From a virus, in the IMG/VR virus record IMGVR_UViG_3300000228_000047, positions 1 through 21,249 of that record: DNA of 21,249 bases; one strand, written 5' to 3'. Position 1 is the first letter of the stretch; the number at the start of each line of letters is the position of its first letter. The notes beneath the pieces are model-generated. The model was not told where the DNA came from. It ran no database searches and worked only from the letters and a program-made list of their open reading frames with translations. Positions 1 through 9,600 of this stretch are shown one piece after another. The position numbers and the translations under genes were made by a program.

Positions 1-1515
1 TGGATTGTTAATCTCTTGTTGGAGAGCCCAAGTACTTCCTGAGCGAACATAAACATACGCTGACCCAGCATCAGTAGCGCCAGTGTCATCACCGTGTGCT
101 CCTACGACTAGGCTGTCTCTATAAAGAGAAACTGAAATACCAAACTGATCACTAGTAACTGGGGATGGATTGTTAATCTCTTGTTGGAGAGCCCAAGTAC
201 TTCCTGAGCGAACATAAACATACACTGAACCAGCATCAGTAGCATTAGTGTCATCAGCATATGCTCCTACGACTAGAGTATCACCATAAAGAGAAACACT
301 ACCGCCAAAGTAATCATAATCAACTGGAGTAGGGTTGTTAATCTCTTGATGCGAAGTGGTCAAGACATAATCATAAAAAGGTATATCATAAACATACACT
401 GACCCAGCATCAGTAGCATTAGCGTCATCACCATATGCTCCTACGACAAGACTGTTACCATAAAGAGAAACACAGGTTCCAAAATGATCACTAGTAACTG
501 GGGTCGGGTTGTTAATAGTCTGTTGAAGAGCCCAAATAACTCCGGAACGAGTATAAACATACACTGAACCAGTTTCGGAAGCACCAGTGTCATCGCCGTG
601 TGCTGTTACTACTAGACTATCACCATAAAGAGAAACTCTATCGCCAAACCAATCACTAGCAACTGGAGTAGGGTTGTTAATAGTCTGTTGGAGAGCCCAA
701 GTAGTCCCTGAGCGAACATAAACATACACCGAACCAACATCGGTAGCATTAGTGTCATCAGCATATGCTCCTACGACTAGAGTATCACCATAAAGAGAAA
801 CACTACCGCCAAAGTAATCATAATCAACTGGAGTAGGGTTGTTAATAGTCTGTTGGAGAGCCCAAGTAGTCCCTGAGCGAACATAAACATACACCGAACC
901 AACATCGGTAGCACTGGTGTCATCTCTTACTGATGATACTACTAGACTATCACCATAAAGAGCAACACTATACCCAAACTGATCACTAGCAACTGGAGTT
1001 GGGTTGTTAATCTCTTGTTGGAGAGCCCAAGTAGTCCCTGAGCGAACATAAACATACACTGAACCACCAGTAACGCCAGCGTCATCACCATATGCTCCTA
1101 CGACTAGACTGTTACCATAAAGAGAAACGCTATACCCAAACCGATCACTAGCAACTGGAGTCGGGTTGTTAATAGTCTGTTGAAGAGTCCAAGTAGTCCC
1201 TGAGCGAACATAAACATACACTGAACCAACATCAATAGCACCAGTGCTATTATTATCACCATGTGCTCCTACGACTAGAGTATCACCATGAAGAGCAACA
1301 CTATACCCAAAGTAATCATAATCAACTGGAGATGGATTGTTAATCTCTTGTTGGAGAGTCCAAGTAGTTCCTGAACGAACATAAACATACACTGAACCAG
1401 CGTCAGTGCCACTGACGCCATCTAATAATGCTGATACTACTAGAGTATCTCCGAAAAGAGAAACACTGTGCCCAAACAAATCATTATCAACTGGGGTCGG
1501 GTTGTTTATAGTTTG
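1..1515. repeat. Tandem ~165-bp repeats encoding FG-GAP units
   Basis: The INNP-coding segment recurs near 1, 166, 331, 504, 672, 838, 1006, 1165, 1333 and 1500, giving units of roughly 159-174 bp, all in frame. DNA identity is unusually high. The stretch from about 239 to 342 reappears unchanged from about 747 to 848, although those units are not adjacent. The unit near 345-395 differs: the usual VRSGxTWxLQQ segment is replaced by an unrelated sequence three residues longer. Confidence 0.85.
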
Positions 1516-1623
1516 TTGTAACTGGGCACTGACACTGGGTAAATAAGTCTTTGGTATTTGTTTATAAAGCTCAGGAAAATCAACCCTATTAAAAAACACT
1601 TCATCTGTTATTTCACCTATCAT
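1..1623 (-). CDS. FG-GAP repeat (beta-propeller) tail protein, 3' end outside window
   Basis: The reading frame is open from the ATG at 1623 to the window edge (541 codons), so the C-terminus is missing. A unique N-terminus of about 36 residues is followed by nine full FG-GAP units and the start of a tenth. Each unit has the pattern INNPTPV-x-x-D-x-FG-x-SVSLYGDTLVVGA-x-x-DD, then GSVYVYVRSG. This matches the FG-GAP family (as in integrin alpha propellers), where each unit of about 55 residues forms one propeller blade. The ATG follows an AAAAGGAT ribosome binding site. The gene sits directly after the gp6-like baseplate wedge gene, where tail fibre or adhesin genes usually lie, so an exposed distal tail or receptor-binding role is inferred rather than shown. 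More than seven blades suggests either two propellers or a long repeat array. The FG-GAP assignment is firm; the function is not. Confidence 0.8.
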   Translation of the reverse strand, partial: MIGEITDEVFFNRVDFPELYKQIPKTYLPSVSAQLQQTINNPTPVDNDLFGHSVSLFGDTLVVSALLDGVSGTDAGSVYVYVRSGTTWTLQQEINNPSPVDYDYFGYSVALHGDTLVVGAHGDNNSTGAIDVGSVYVYVRSGTTWTLQQTINNPTPVASDRFGYSVSLYGNSLVVGAYGDDAGVTGGSVYVYVRSGTTWALQQEINNPTPVASDQFGYSVALYGDSLVVSSVRDDTSATDVGSVYVYVRSGTTWALQQTINNPTPVDYDYFGGSVSLYGDTLVVGAYADDTNATDVGSVYVYVRSGTTWALQQTINNPTPVASDWFGDRVSLYGDSLVVTAHGDDTGASETGSVYVYTRSGVIWALQQTINNPTPVTSDHFGTCVSLYGNSLVVGAYGDDANATDAGSVYVYDIPFYDYVLTTSHQEINNPTPVDYDYFGGSVSLYGDTLVVGAYADDTNATDAGSVYVYVRSGSTWALQQEINNPSPVTSDQFGISVSLYRDSLVVGAHGDDTGATDAGSAYVYVRSGSTWALQQEINNP

Positions 1624-1652
1624 ATATTATCCTTTTGGTTGAAATTTTTATA

Positions 1653-2996
1653 TTATCTTGAAAAATTTATCGTTAGATTTCTCAAACTTTGAAGTGGGTC
1701 AATCCAAATTTCTTCATCTAAACTCGCGTAAAACTTACCAGATGCTAATTCAGTTAATTCTACTGCTATATCTGAACAAGAAAGTTTATAACCAGAGTAT
1801 CTAATTTTGTTTTCCCTTGAACTTGCGTATTCGTCAATCAAAACACTAATAGCATATGATGTTTCTGAACCAACATAGTGAACATTGAAAACAACATCCA
1901 ATCTTCCTATGGTAACTGGATCTAACACATTAAGGTTCACTAAAACCGCATTCCCTCTTTTGTTTTCAATCAATTCCCTGATAGAATTTTCAATAGTTGG
2001 TGTAAAAAGCTCTTCTTTAGGTAAAATGGTGATATCTTCAGCTGGATAATTATCCTTAACAATTGTGTCGTGGATGTATTCACCGAATTCTCTCATAATA
2101 CCATTATAATAATCTTGTGTTTGTACCCATCTTCCATCCACTGAATTTCTTATTGCTATTTTTCTAAGGATTTCTTTATCAAGATACTTAGTTGGTTTTC
2201 TCAAAACAACTATCGTTAAAACCTCCTTTGAAACTATCAAACCACCTAGATTCATTGAGTCAACATTAAAATTCTCTAAAAGGTCATCACCAAATGAAAT
2301 GAAGTCAAATTTTAGTATATCATTGTTTTCTAGTTTTTTTCCAATTGAGCCATCACCGAAAACTAATTTCACATAATTGTCATAAGATAATCTTAAACAT
2401 GAGTCCTTTAAAGTCGGGTCATATAAATTAAGCTCTTCATCTATTAATGAAACTGATATATCGTTTATAGATAATTGCTGAAATTCACCAGCGACATATT
2501 TATGTAAAGCAGTAATTTCTACTTGTAAGAAATCCTTAGCGGTAAAAATGGTTTCTTGGTATGACTCAACTTTACCTACAGTAACCGTTACCTTACATTC
2601 AGAGTTTGCAAAGTGTTGAACTGTTTCGTATACAATGATATCGTAATTTTTGTATGTGCCAATCTTTTGACCAGCGGTCAAGAAACCAGTTACTAATGGC
2701 ATGAAAGTAATTTCTATGATAAAAGATTTAGCTGGTGGTCTATAAACCCCCTTGTTTATAGCAAGTTCTGTCACACTTGAATCAAGTTTTGCGAACTGTA
2801 GCGTACCTTCTCTTACCCTCATCAAATTATAGTGGTTTTTGATTGCCTGAGAACCAGCAATCAGTTCTATAATGGTTTTCCCTGCCCCACCGCTGAAGTA
2901 ATCATCCCAAGCAAGCCCATCTGGAAGGGAAGAAACCGCGTCTTGAAGTTCTTTCGCGATAGAAACAGGGGATAGATTTTTCTTATCAAACTGCAT
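1653..2996 (-). CDS. Baseplate wedge protein, gp6/J-like
   Basis: This 447-aa protein is likely the wedge component that forms the ring around the baseplate hub in contractile tails. The N-terminal region (about residues 1-90) has the pattern of baseplate J/gp6 proteins: a GLAWDDYFSG stretch, then a helical ELIAGSQAIKNHYNLMRVREG segment, and a conserved-looking SVTELAINKGVYRPPAKS turn into beta structure. The middle carries the LVFGDGSIGKKLENND motif (about 213-228), typical of the J-like fold, and the C-terminal third has alternating strands and helices. It is shorter than T4 gp6 (660 aa). The start overlaps the end of the gp25 gene by 11 bases and has an AAAGGAT ribosome binding site. The order gp25 then gp6/J is the standard neighbour pair in contractile injection systems, which supports the call. 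The wedge assignment is fairly secure; exact orthology to gp6 or to P2 J is not decided. Confidence 0.8.
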   Translation of the reverse strand: MQFDKKNLSPVSIAKELQDAVSSLPDGLAWDDYFSGGAGKTIIELIAGSQAIKNHYNLMRVREGTLQFAKLDSSVTELAINKGVYRPPAKSFIIEITFMPLVTGFLTAGQKIGTYKNYDIIVYETVQHFANSECKVTVTVGKVESYQETIFTAKDFLQVEITALHKYVAGEFQQLSINDISVSLIDEELNLYDPTLKDSCLRLSYDNYVKLVFGDGSIGKKLENNDILKFDFISFGDDLLENFNVDSMNLGGLIVSKEVLTIVVLRKPTKYLDKEILRKIAIRNSVDGRWVQTQDYYNGIMREFGEYIHDTIVKDNYPAEDITILPKEELFTPTIENSIRELIENKRGNAVLVNLNVLDPVTIGRLDVVFNVHYVGSETSYAISVLIDEYASSRENKIRYSGYKLSCSDIAVELTELASGKFYASLDEEIWIDPLQSLRNLTINFSR

Positions 2997-3378
2997 AGAA
3001 TTTATCCTTTTGTTTTTTTGATACCCTTGATTGATAGAGGTATAGGTCAGAAACTTTACCTTTTATCGTGAAAGCTATTTCAACATAAATGTCGTGAAAA
3101 TTCTCACCTTTCACGAATGAAAGTGAGGAGTTAATTTCGATTCTGGGTTCATATTGTTTTAATGCAGTATAAACCTCTAAGTAAATTTGCTTCTCTGTAA
3201 GTGGTGTTACAATCTCGAAAAGAAACCTTTCTAAGCTAACGCCAAAATTTGGGTTAAAAAGGCGTTCACCTTTTTCAGTATTTAATATATTATGAATCGA
3301 CTGGTAGATGTCTTCTAAGTCATATAACAAATCTTGTTCTAATGGGTCTTGTTGGTTTACATCACTATAAAAAATCAT
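2986..3378 (-). CDS. Baseplate wedge protein, gp25/GpW lysozyme-like family
   Basis: This 130-aa protein has the length and layout of the gp25/GPW family, small wedge subunits that join the sheath to the baseplate. Recognisable elements are an N-terminal helix (LLYDLEDIYQSIHNIL), the GERLFNPNFGVSLERFLFE segment (37-55) and the diagnostic EPRIEI motif (77-82), followed by strand-rich sequence. Despite the family nickname 'lysozyme-like', no muramidase catalytic pair is expected and none is seen. A strong AGGAGG ribosome binding site precedes the ATG, and the spike gene ends just upstream. This is one of the most secure family assignments in the window because the EPR motif, the length and the neighbours all agree. 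Confidence 0.9.
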   Translation of the reverse strand: MIFYSDVNQQDPLEQDLLYDLEDIYQSIHNILNTEKGERLFNPNFGVSLERFLFEIVTPLTEKQIYLEVYTALKQYEPRIEINSSLSFVKGENFHDIYVEIAFTIKGKVSDLYLYQSRVSKKQKDKFYAV

Positions 3379-3389
3379 TATTAATCCTC

Positions 3390-4250
3390 CTAAGGCGCAG
3401 GCGGAACGGAGGTAGAAGTCTTACTTCCACCAGACTGTACACCTTCGTGTTTATGTCCTATAAGACCTATTGCGCCAGATTTTATTTCCCCGTTTGCATC
3501 TATTGTACCAGATACTTCCAATTTCCCGTTAACCTTAACAGTTGATGCATTCAGTACGATATTACCAGATGAGGTAATCGTTATGTCACCACCAGAACAA
3601 GTAATAGTCAATTCACCATTAACGGTCAATTTATCGTTTTCACCGACTTTCACTTCTCGGTATGACCCAATGTCCCTTTTTTCATAATCAGAAATTGCGA
3701 CCTTAAAATAATCACTTATTTTGATATCCGCATAATTGTCAGTAACTAATTTTAAGTAATCTTTAACATTTACAGTTGCTGCCCCAGCACCATCTATGTT
3801 ACAGTCAGTTTTACTTGAGTGTTTCATGAGAAGATTACCCTTCTTCATATTAGACTGAATTCCAGTACCAGACTTATCTAATGAACCCCAAGTCTCTGGG
3901 TAATCACCTTGAAGCCACCCTAAGCCGTTATGGTTAGTGGTCATAGTTTGGCTAGTCGCTTGCCAAGTGTAATCATCACCGCCGACTTTTTTCACCTTGA
4001 CTTTTGTACCAACCGCTGGAACCCTCAAACTTGATGCTTCCCCAGTACCAGTTCCGATTGGTTCTAACATAGTGACCCAAGGCAGATCTTCTGTTGGTAT
4101 CCCTGCTTCATCGTCAGAGTACCCTCTTATTCTTACTTTTACTCTCCCTAATTTTTTAGGGTCTTTATCATTCTCGACTATAACGGCATTCACATCTCCG
4201 TGTTCGTGTTGAGAAGAGTCAAGAAACTCATTAAGGGTAACTCCAGCCAT
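3390..4250 (-). CDS. Baseplate spike protein, gp5/gpV-like with OB fold and beta-helix tip
   Basis: This 286-aa protein is the likely membrane-piercing spike. Residues about 20-105 fit the OB fold of gp5/gpV/VgrG proteins (AVIVENDKDPKKLGRVKVRI, then DLPWVTMLEP and a VGTKVKVKK strand). Residues about 150-260 alternate short polar and hydrophobic stretches with VNGELTITCSGGDITITSSG-type repeats, as in a trimeric beta-helix. Near the C-terminus is GHKHEG (H266, H268), resembling the HxH motif that binds iron at the tip of P2 gpV. Unlike T4 gp5 there is no lysozyme domain between the OB fold and the helix; the wall-degrading domains in this phage are in the tape measure. It lies between the hub and gp25 genes, the expected order. 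The spike role is secure; metal binding is inferred. Confidence 0.85.
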   Translation of the reverse strand: MAGVTLNEFLDSSQHEHGDVNAVIVENDKDPKKLGRVKVRIRGYSDDEAGIPTEDLPWVTMLEPIGTGTGEASSLRVPAVGTKVKVKKVGGDDYTWQATSQTMTTNHNGLGWLQGDYPETWGSLDKSGTGIQSNMKKGNLLMKHSSKTDCNIDGAGAATVNVKDYLKLVTDNYADIKISDYFKVAISDYEKRDIGSYREVKVGENDKLTVNGELTITCSGGDITITSSGNIVLNASTVKVNGKLEVSGTIDANGEIKSGAIGLIGHKHEGVQSGGSKTSTSVPPAP

Positions 4251-4266
4251 ATATATATTCTCCTTT

Positions 4267-5532
4267 TTAGAACGGTAGTAGTTCAGTTATTGGTGATAAC
4301 AGTGAACTAAGGTAATCAGGCGTATCACCAAATAAACTACCTGTTTGTCCATTTATACCATCTTTAGAAATTGTAATCTTGATTGCTGCTCTGTTATTGG
4401 CGAAAAATCTAGTTATGTTCGTTATCGCATATAAACCGCCAAGTGAGTTCATTTCACTATTATTAGGGTCTTTTGTTGGTCGCCAAGGGGTAAAATGTAT
4501 TAAATCCAATAGTTCATAATCTTGCCATCTTCCTAAAATATGAATTTCAACTTCAAGTGAATTAAGCATAGCAACTTTCGGTATATTTACTAACCTGGAC
4601 TTTGAGTAATTATCATGAAAATTATCAGTATCCACTGTTCGTTCTATTTCTGTTTTGGTGGGTGAATTCCCAGAAATATTCAACCCACCGCTGACCATCA
4701 CTGGTGAAATTTTAGGAGTAGAAACTTTCTTTGCTGCTCCATCAGTTGAACTATGTATAGGCGTGATTTTAGTATTAGTGACCATATTATTCAATAAACC
4801 GAAGTCAGACACAATAGTGTAGTCTGGCTCATATGCTGCTGTGTTTAATGGAACTTTATCCCCATCCTTAAATTGCTTCAAGTACCACTTCGTTTTTTGT
4901 TGTGATATTTTATTTATATCAGTTATTAAAAACTTTCCTGACATCTCTATAGCGTATATTAAAGCATTGTTATCGTTGAGGTAAGAACGCTTCCAGACAT
5001 CATTTAAGAACCTGTGTGGTGAATGGTTGGGTCTAAACCAGTTCATGGCGTCGTTAGCTGTTTCTGAGGTTTCGACGGTGACCTGAAAATACTTCGACGC
5101 AACTTCTTTCATAACTTCTATAGATGTCTTTTTTGGGTATGATTTTTGTTCATTATCTCTTAGATAATTTATACCGTTGAAAATTAACCCCTTGATATTA
5201 ACCAATGTGTAAAATGAGTCCATCACTGAATGATTGAATTTTTGTATTTGCATCTCAGCGTATTTGTTTTGATTAATGTCTTTACCAAACCAACAAGAAA
5301 TTCTTGCGCCCTCATTAAGCTTAGATATGATGGAAGAGTCTAGTGTTTTAAATGTAAGTGAGAAAATAGGAACATCACCGCCTATTTTCTCTTCCATAAC
5401 AAATTCTATGACTCTGCCATTTTTACCTAAAAAATCACCAGTACCCTCGATTATAAAGCCGAAAAAATATTGACCCAACACGCCAGCAATAGTTGCGCCA
5501 GAAAGTAGTGAATTTAATTTCGGTGCAGGCAT
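4267..5532 (-). CDS. Baseplate hub protein, gp27/gpD-like
   Basis: This 421-aa protein is probably the trimeric hub that connects the tail tube to the spike. The strand-rich N-terminal half (GFIIEGTGDFLGKNGRVIEF, FSLTFKTLD, ARISCWFGKD, YAEMQIQKFNHSV), followed by LRDNEQKSYPKKTSIEVMKEV and a helix leading to VTVETSETANDAMNW and HRFLNDVWKRSYL, resembles gp27/gpD hub proteins. In these, a first tube-like domain is followed by an embedded 'KTS...' domain. The C-terminal part (EVEIHILGRWQDYELLDLIH, then GLYAITNITRF) fits the second tube-like domain. It starts on TAATG, shared with the stop of the 121-aa gene, and precedes the spike gene, which is the usual partner order. Orthology is judged by pattern and position rather than by a single diagnostic residue. 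Confidence 0.75.
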   Translation of the reverse strand: MPAPKLNSLLSGATIAGVLGQYFFGFIIEGTGDFLGKNGRVIEFVMEEKIGGDVPIFSLTFKTLDSSIISKLNEGARISCWFGKDINQNKYAEMQIQKFNHSVMDSFYTLVNIKGLIFNGINYLRDNEQKSYPKKTSIEVMKEVASKYFQVTVETSETANDAMNWFRPNHSPHRFLNDVWKRSYLNDNNALIYAIEMSGKFLITDINKISQQKTKWYLKQFKDGDKVPLNTAAYEPDYTIVSDFGLLNNMVTNTKITPIHSSTDGAAKKVSTPKISPVMVSGGLNISGNSPTKTEIERTVDTDNFHDNYSKSRLVNIPKVAMLNSLEVEIHILGRWQDYELLDLIHFTPWRPTKDPNNSEMNSLGGLYAITNITRFFANNRAAIKITISKDGINGQTGSLFGDTPDYLSSLLSPITELLPF

Positions 5533-5897
5533 TATATTTTTTTCCTATCTGAAAAATTTTGTTTTAATACCATAGTGCTTCTTAAAGAGAAAATATCATT
5601 TGTTGAAGGAATTTTTATGATAGCAGAAGATGGAATGTTCCAATCTATGTAATTATTATATTCCATTAAAAACCACCAATAATCAGTCGAACCAACTTTC
5701 TTAAATGAAAGATTATCGAACCTATATTCATATTCACCTACTTTTGTTTCACCAACATGGGAGACTTCATCATTCATCTCCCTTAAGAAAACTGAACTAA
5801 GTACATCATAAGTGTCTTCTTTAAATTCCATAAATGCCTCTAATGGGAGAACATTTTCAGTGAATGGTTTTGTTTTATCTATAAAAAAATCAGCCAT
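5532..5897 (-). CDS. Baseplate protein, gp53/LysM-like
   Basis: This 121-aa protein has a central motif, YRFDNLSFKKVGSTDYWWFL (residues 58-77) followed by MEYNN, that resembles gp53-type wedge proteins and the LysM-like proteins of simple contractile tails. In those, 'Y.fdn.a....G....WW.i...N' leads to 'I.iP'. Here it is followed by SSAIIKIPS (90-98). Such proteins sit at the outside of the hub and link wedges to the centre. The gene is coupled at both ends: it begins at the stop of the 234-aa gene and its stop overlaps the hub start. Location between the tube-junction candidate and the hub matches the LysM position in Mu-like and other phages. The baseplate role is likely; gp53 orthology is tentative. 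Confidence 0.6.
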   Translation of the reverse strand: MADFFIDKTKPFTENVLPLEAFMEFKEDTYDVLSSVFLREMNDEVSHVGETKVGEYEYRFDNLSFKKVGSTDYWWFLMEYNNYIDWNIPSSAIIKIPSTNDIFSLRSTMVLKQNFSDRKKI

Positions 5898-6601
5898 TAA
5901 AAACTCCCTCCGCCACCGCCACCGATACCGCCTGAAAATAAACCTATGTTAGCACCACTTGCCCCGATGAAACAGTTCTTAAATTCTTGCGCTGAGAATA
6001 ATCTTGACGGTGATAATACCATTGATATTTTTGCGTACAACGGAATCGAAGTACCCTTCACCCTCTGTTTTGAAATTTCGACTGTTGCTGTGGTTACCAC
6101 GAACATATCTATTGCTTTAAACCATTCCCCGATATACACTGATACTTCCCCAGTAGCATTACTCAAAGCATCTATGGTATAACCACCTGGAACGGTCTGT
6201 AATAGGTCATCAGCATATGACCCAGGAAGTACATAATCCCAAACAAAATTAGCAATATCGAGTGGGTTCTGACCTTTTTTTGCCATAACAACTATATTCA
6301 GTGAAATAGCTTGGACTTCTGAACCACCCCAAGCAACTTGTGTTTGTAGGAATGTCTTTGTAGTTTTATCTGTCCCTATACCCTTGGCAATATTATCAGT
6401 GGTTTTTGATATAGCAGATGATACGGTAGAATCTGCTATTTGCCCTGCTATTGAAGTCGGTCCAAAGTTAGAGGTTGCGCCGAATGAATAATCGGCATCA
6501 ATGAACCCTGATATTGGTGGCAGATTGTTACTAAGGACATAAACCAAATTTTTTGGATCTGAGGTCAGTGATTCTAAATAGAGAGCTTCTGAATTTGCCA
6601 T
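5897..6601 (-). CDS. Putative tail tube-baseplate junction protein (gp48/gp54 position)
   Basis: This 234-aa protein lies directly after the tape measure, where T4 has genes 48 and 54, whose products cap the hub and start tube polymerisation. Its C-terminal half (EWFKAIDMFVVTTATVEISK, KGTSIPLYAKISMVLSPSR) alternates strands much like tube-fold proteins. The middle (about 95-125) has hydrophobic VQAISLNIVVMAKKGQNPLD followed by a helix and DYVLPGS. The N-terminus is Ser/Thr/Gly-rich, and the protein ends in a glycine run (IGGGGGGSF). No signal peptide or transmembrane segment is convincing. It is translationally coupled to the next gene (TAATG). A tube-like baseplate protein is inferred from position and strand pattern; I do not recognise the sequence itself with certainty. 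Confidence 0.5.
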   Translation of the reverse strand: MANSEALYLESLTSDPKNLVYVLSNNLPPISGFIDADYSFGATSNFGPTSIAGQIADSTVSSAISKTTDNIAKGIGTDKTTKTFLQTQVAWGGSEVQAISLNIVVMAKKGQNPLDIANFVWDYVLPGSYADDLLQTVPGGYTIDALSNATGEVSVYIGEWFKAIDMFVVTTATVEISKQRVKGTSIPLYAKISMVLSPSRLFSAQEFKNCFIGASGANIGLFSGGIGGGGGGSF

Positions 6602-6637
6602 ATTACCTCGTTTTACTATATTTAACTTGGCAGATTT

Positions 6638-9600
6638 TTATCTACCAGCTAAAAGCCCTCTTAGGATATCTAGAGAAGAGTCTGAAACACTTGCCGTAAC
6701 AGGACTAGACGAACCTCCGCCAGATGAACCAATACTACCTATCATTGATGGTAGTTGACTTATACCAGATGCTGCCGAAGTATTCGCCGATAGTAAAGAA
6801 CTATTGAAGTTCTTCTGCCCTGAAGCAATTTGCCCTAAAGCCCCACCAAATGGTAAAGAATTCATGTTACCCAGAACTTGTGACATTGAATAACCATTTG
6901 TGCTGCTTGAACTGGGTCTACCCAAAACCCCATTAAAGTTCACTCCAGCCATTGCCTTACCGACCGTTTGCTGAATTTCACCACCTGAGTTTCCTGATAA
7001 CCCACCCAAACTTCCTGGGCTACCAAAACTTCCTGGGCTACCAAAACTTCCTGGGCTACCCAAACTTCCTGGGCTACCCAAACTTCCTGGGCTACCAAAA
7101 CTTCCTGGGCTACCAAAACTTCCTAAACCACCTATGCCAGATGGTCTCATCTGAGAGGAACTAGCAAACGATGATTGAGTAGATGGCATACTACCATAAG
7201 ACCCTCCGCCACCGCCAACAGAGTTACCCACGGATTTGGCTGGTAACTCAGCTTCATTCATAGGTGATTGTGAAGCTGAACCGTCAGCTAACGCAGATGT
7301 GTCTCCTATAGCTTCTTTTGCCCACTCTGGTAAAGTACTAGAAGAACCATTTGCCCCCCAAGCTCTTTCTTTTCCTATGTCGACATGGATAAATCCTGGG
7401 TATATTCCTATCCCAGTAAATCCAGCTTGTTTAGCCATTTTTATGAAACTAACCTTAGACTGCAATTCCTTACTTTTCCAAGCTATATCAACCGCTTTGC
7501 CTTCCATGTGCATAGATTGTTTAGCACCATGTACACTTTTGTTATAGGCTGGGCTTCTATACGCAGACAAAATATGAAGCCCTCCCCCAGCCATATTACT
7601 CAACTTATCTAATTTTGATCTTGTTAAAGAAAGCAAACCTTCTAACGATTTACCAGTGTATTTCCCAGTTGACTCAATGTTTGCGGTGTTCATTGAAGAA
7701 CCGCCAGAAGACCCACCAGCCATCATTGGACCTCCAGCTGGCATAGTAGTTTTCAGAGGTCCCCCAGCTGGCATCACAGCAAATTGTTCACCAGAGGCAG
7801 GGGTCGCCCCAGACATACTTCCGGACATTTCAGCTTCGCCATAGAAATTTTGAGCGGTTTTGGTTCTTTCACCGAGTGCTGCCCCAGAAGAGCGTTCATA
7901 AGATTTATCGACTGTGTATGCGGCACCTGATGCGGTTGTCGCTTGTCTTAGTTTATCCCCTGCTCCTTTCTCAGAGCCTTGCGTAAGCTCATAATTAACA
8001 AAACCAAGTTGTTCTTGGAATGTTGATTCCCTAATATCTTTACCAGCCCACTTTTTAAAGTTTGCTTGTCTATCTGGGTGCCACTGTGCTATACCATACG
8101 CTTTTCCACCATCACCCAACGCATCAGTTTTAAACTTAGATTCAACCGCTAAATTACCAACTAATCCAGCAGACTGTTCTTTTGTCCACCCCTTTGATTG
8201 AAAGAACGCCATTGCTTCTTTACTTTCACCAGTTTCAGATAGTCCAGGTCCACCATAAGAACCTCCTCCGCCACCTACTGAGCCTCCACCGGAAAATCCA
8301 CCTCCACCTGATGGGTTATCTCCACCAAAACCGAAGATTCCAGAAACGGAATCTTTCATTTTTTCCCACATAGATTTTTCTTTGGTTTGGTCAAGTAAAT
8401 CTTCTGCTACTTTTTGTTTCTCAGCTATTTTTCTTGATTCCCTTATACTCCTTAGTTCTTCAAGTATAAGTATTTGGGTTGCTTCTGTTCCTAGTGTATT
8501 AGGAACACCTTCACCGCCTGCCATTTGTTCTTGTAGCCTATATAGGTCTTGAAGAGTACCGGAACTCTGTAAAGTATTTGATGACGGGTTGGCTCCACTA
8601 ACAAGAGCTTTATCCGTAACAACTTTATTAAACTCAGTGAGTTTTGGGGCAGGATCGCTTGTTTCACTGGATGGCATCAATGTATCAAAAATTGCAGGGA
8701 GGGTTAATAAAGACCCAAGTGGGAGAATTGCTTTAGAAGCAAACCCACCTATTTTTGACAATAAACCACCTTTTTTACCAGAAGGTTTAGGTGTTCCGCT
8801 GTCTACACTAGGAGTGCTCACTGGTGAAGGTAAAGTATTCGGTGCAACGCTGGATGAATTCATATCATGGGCAGCAAGAGCCATATCAGCACCAACACTA
8901 ACTGCTGTACCCACTCCTGGGAAAGTACTGGCTAAACCGCCCCCTATTTCAAGAGCAGCACCAGTAAAGTCACCATCCATTATTCTAGATATACCAAACC
9001 CTAGTCCAGCCAGTGCCCCAACAATTGGTATTTTCTTAAGGAGTGACTTCCCTACAGTCTTAGATAATATACCTGATGTCTTTTCCAATCCTTTCTTTAT
9101 AAAGTCACTACCCTTTGAAATGATGTCACTAGCATTTCCAGCCCCAGGAATTCTAGACATTAAAGAAGCAATTTTACCTTTCGGCTTCGCCGTTTGTGTT
9201 TTGGTTGGTTTATTATTTGATGATCCTTGTGAGGTTTGGGCATGTGATGAATTCTTGTTACTATCATCACCAAAAAATCCACCAACGACCCCGTCCATTA
9301 CCCCACCACCAGCCATGGCACCCATTGCCATACCACTAAAACCTAACCCACCTAATTTTTCAAGAAACCCTTGTAACATCGTACCATATTTTCCGAATTT
9401 TCCGAGCGGTAGTTTTGATAATATTTTAGCAAAATATTTTATACCTACTGCGCCCAGCAATGTTGAAAAAAATCCACTAGACTCTTCTTTTTTATCGCCT
9501 TTTTTATTGTTTGACTCCTTTAGGTCATCCCCTAAATCTTCAACTGCTTCCCTTACTCTATCTACTGACTCTTCAACATCTACTACTGCAACCTCTAAGT

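Noticed and set aside
1-1515. Repeat array considered as CRISPR
   Set aside because: The repeats are about 165 bp, continuous, in one open frame and encode FG-GAP protein units; there are no short palindromic repeats with unique spacers.
4909-4916. TATTTATA, a T4-type late promoter core in the minus direction
   Set aside because: It lies inside the hub gene, far from the next start, and no other such sites stand before operon starts. Treated as chance.
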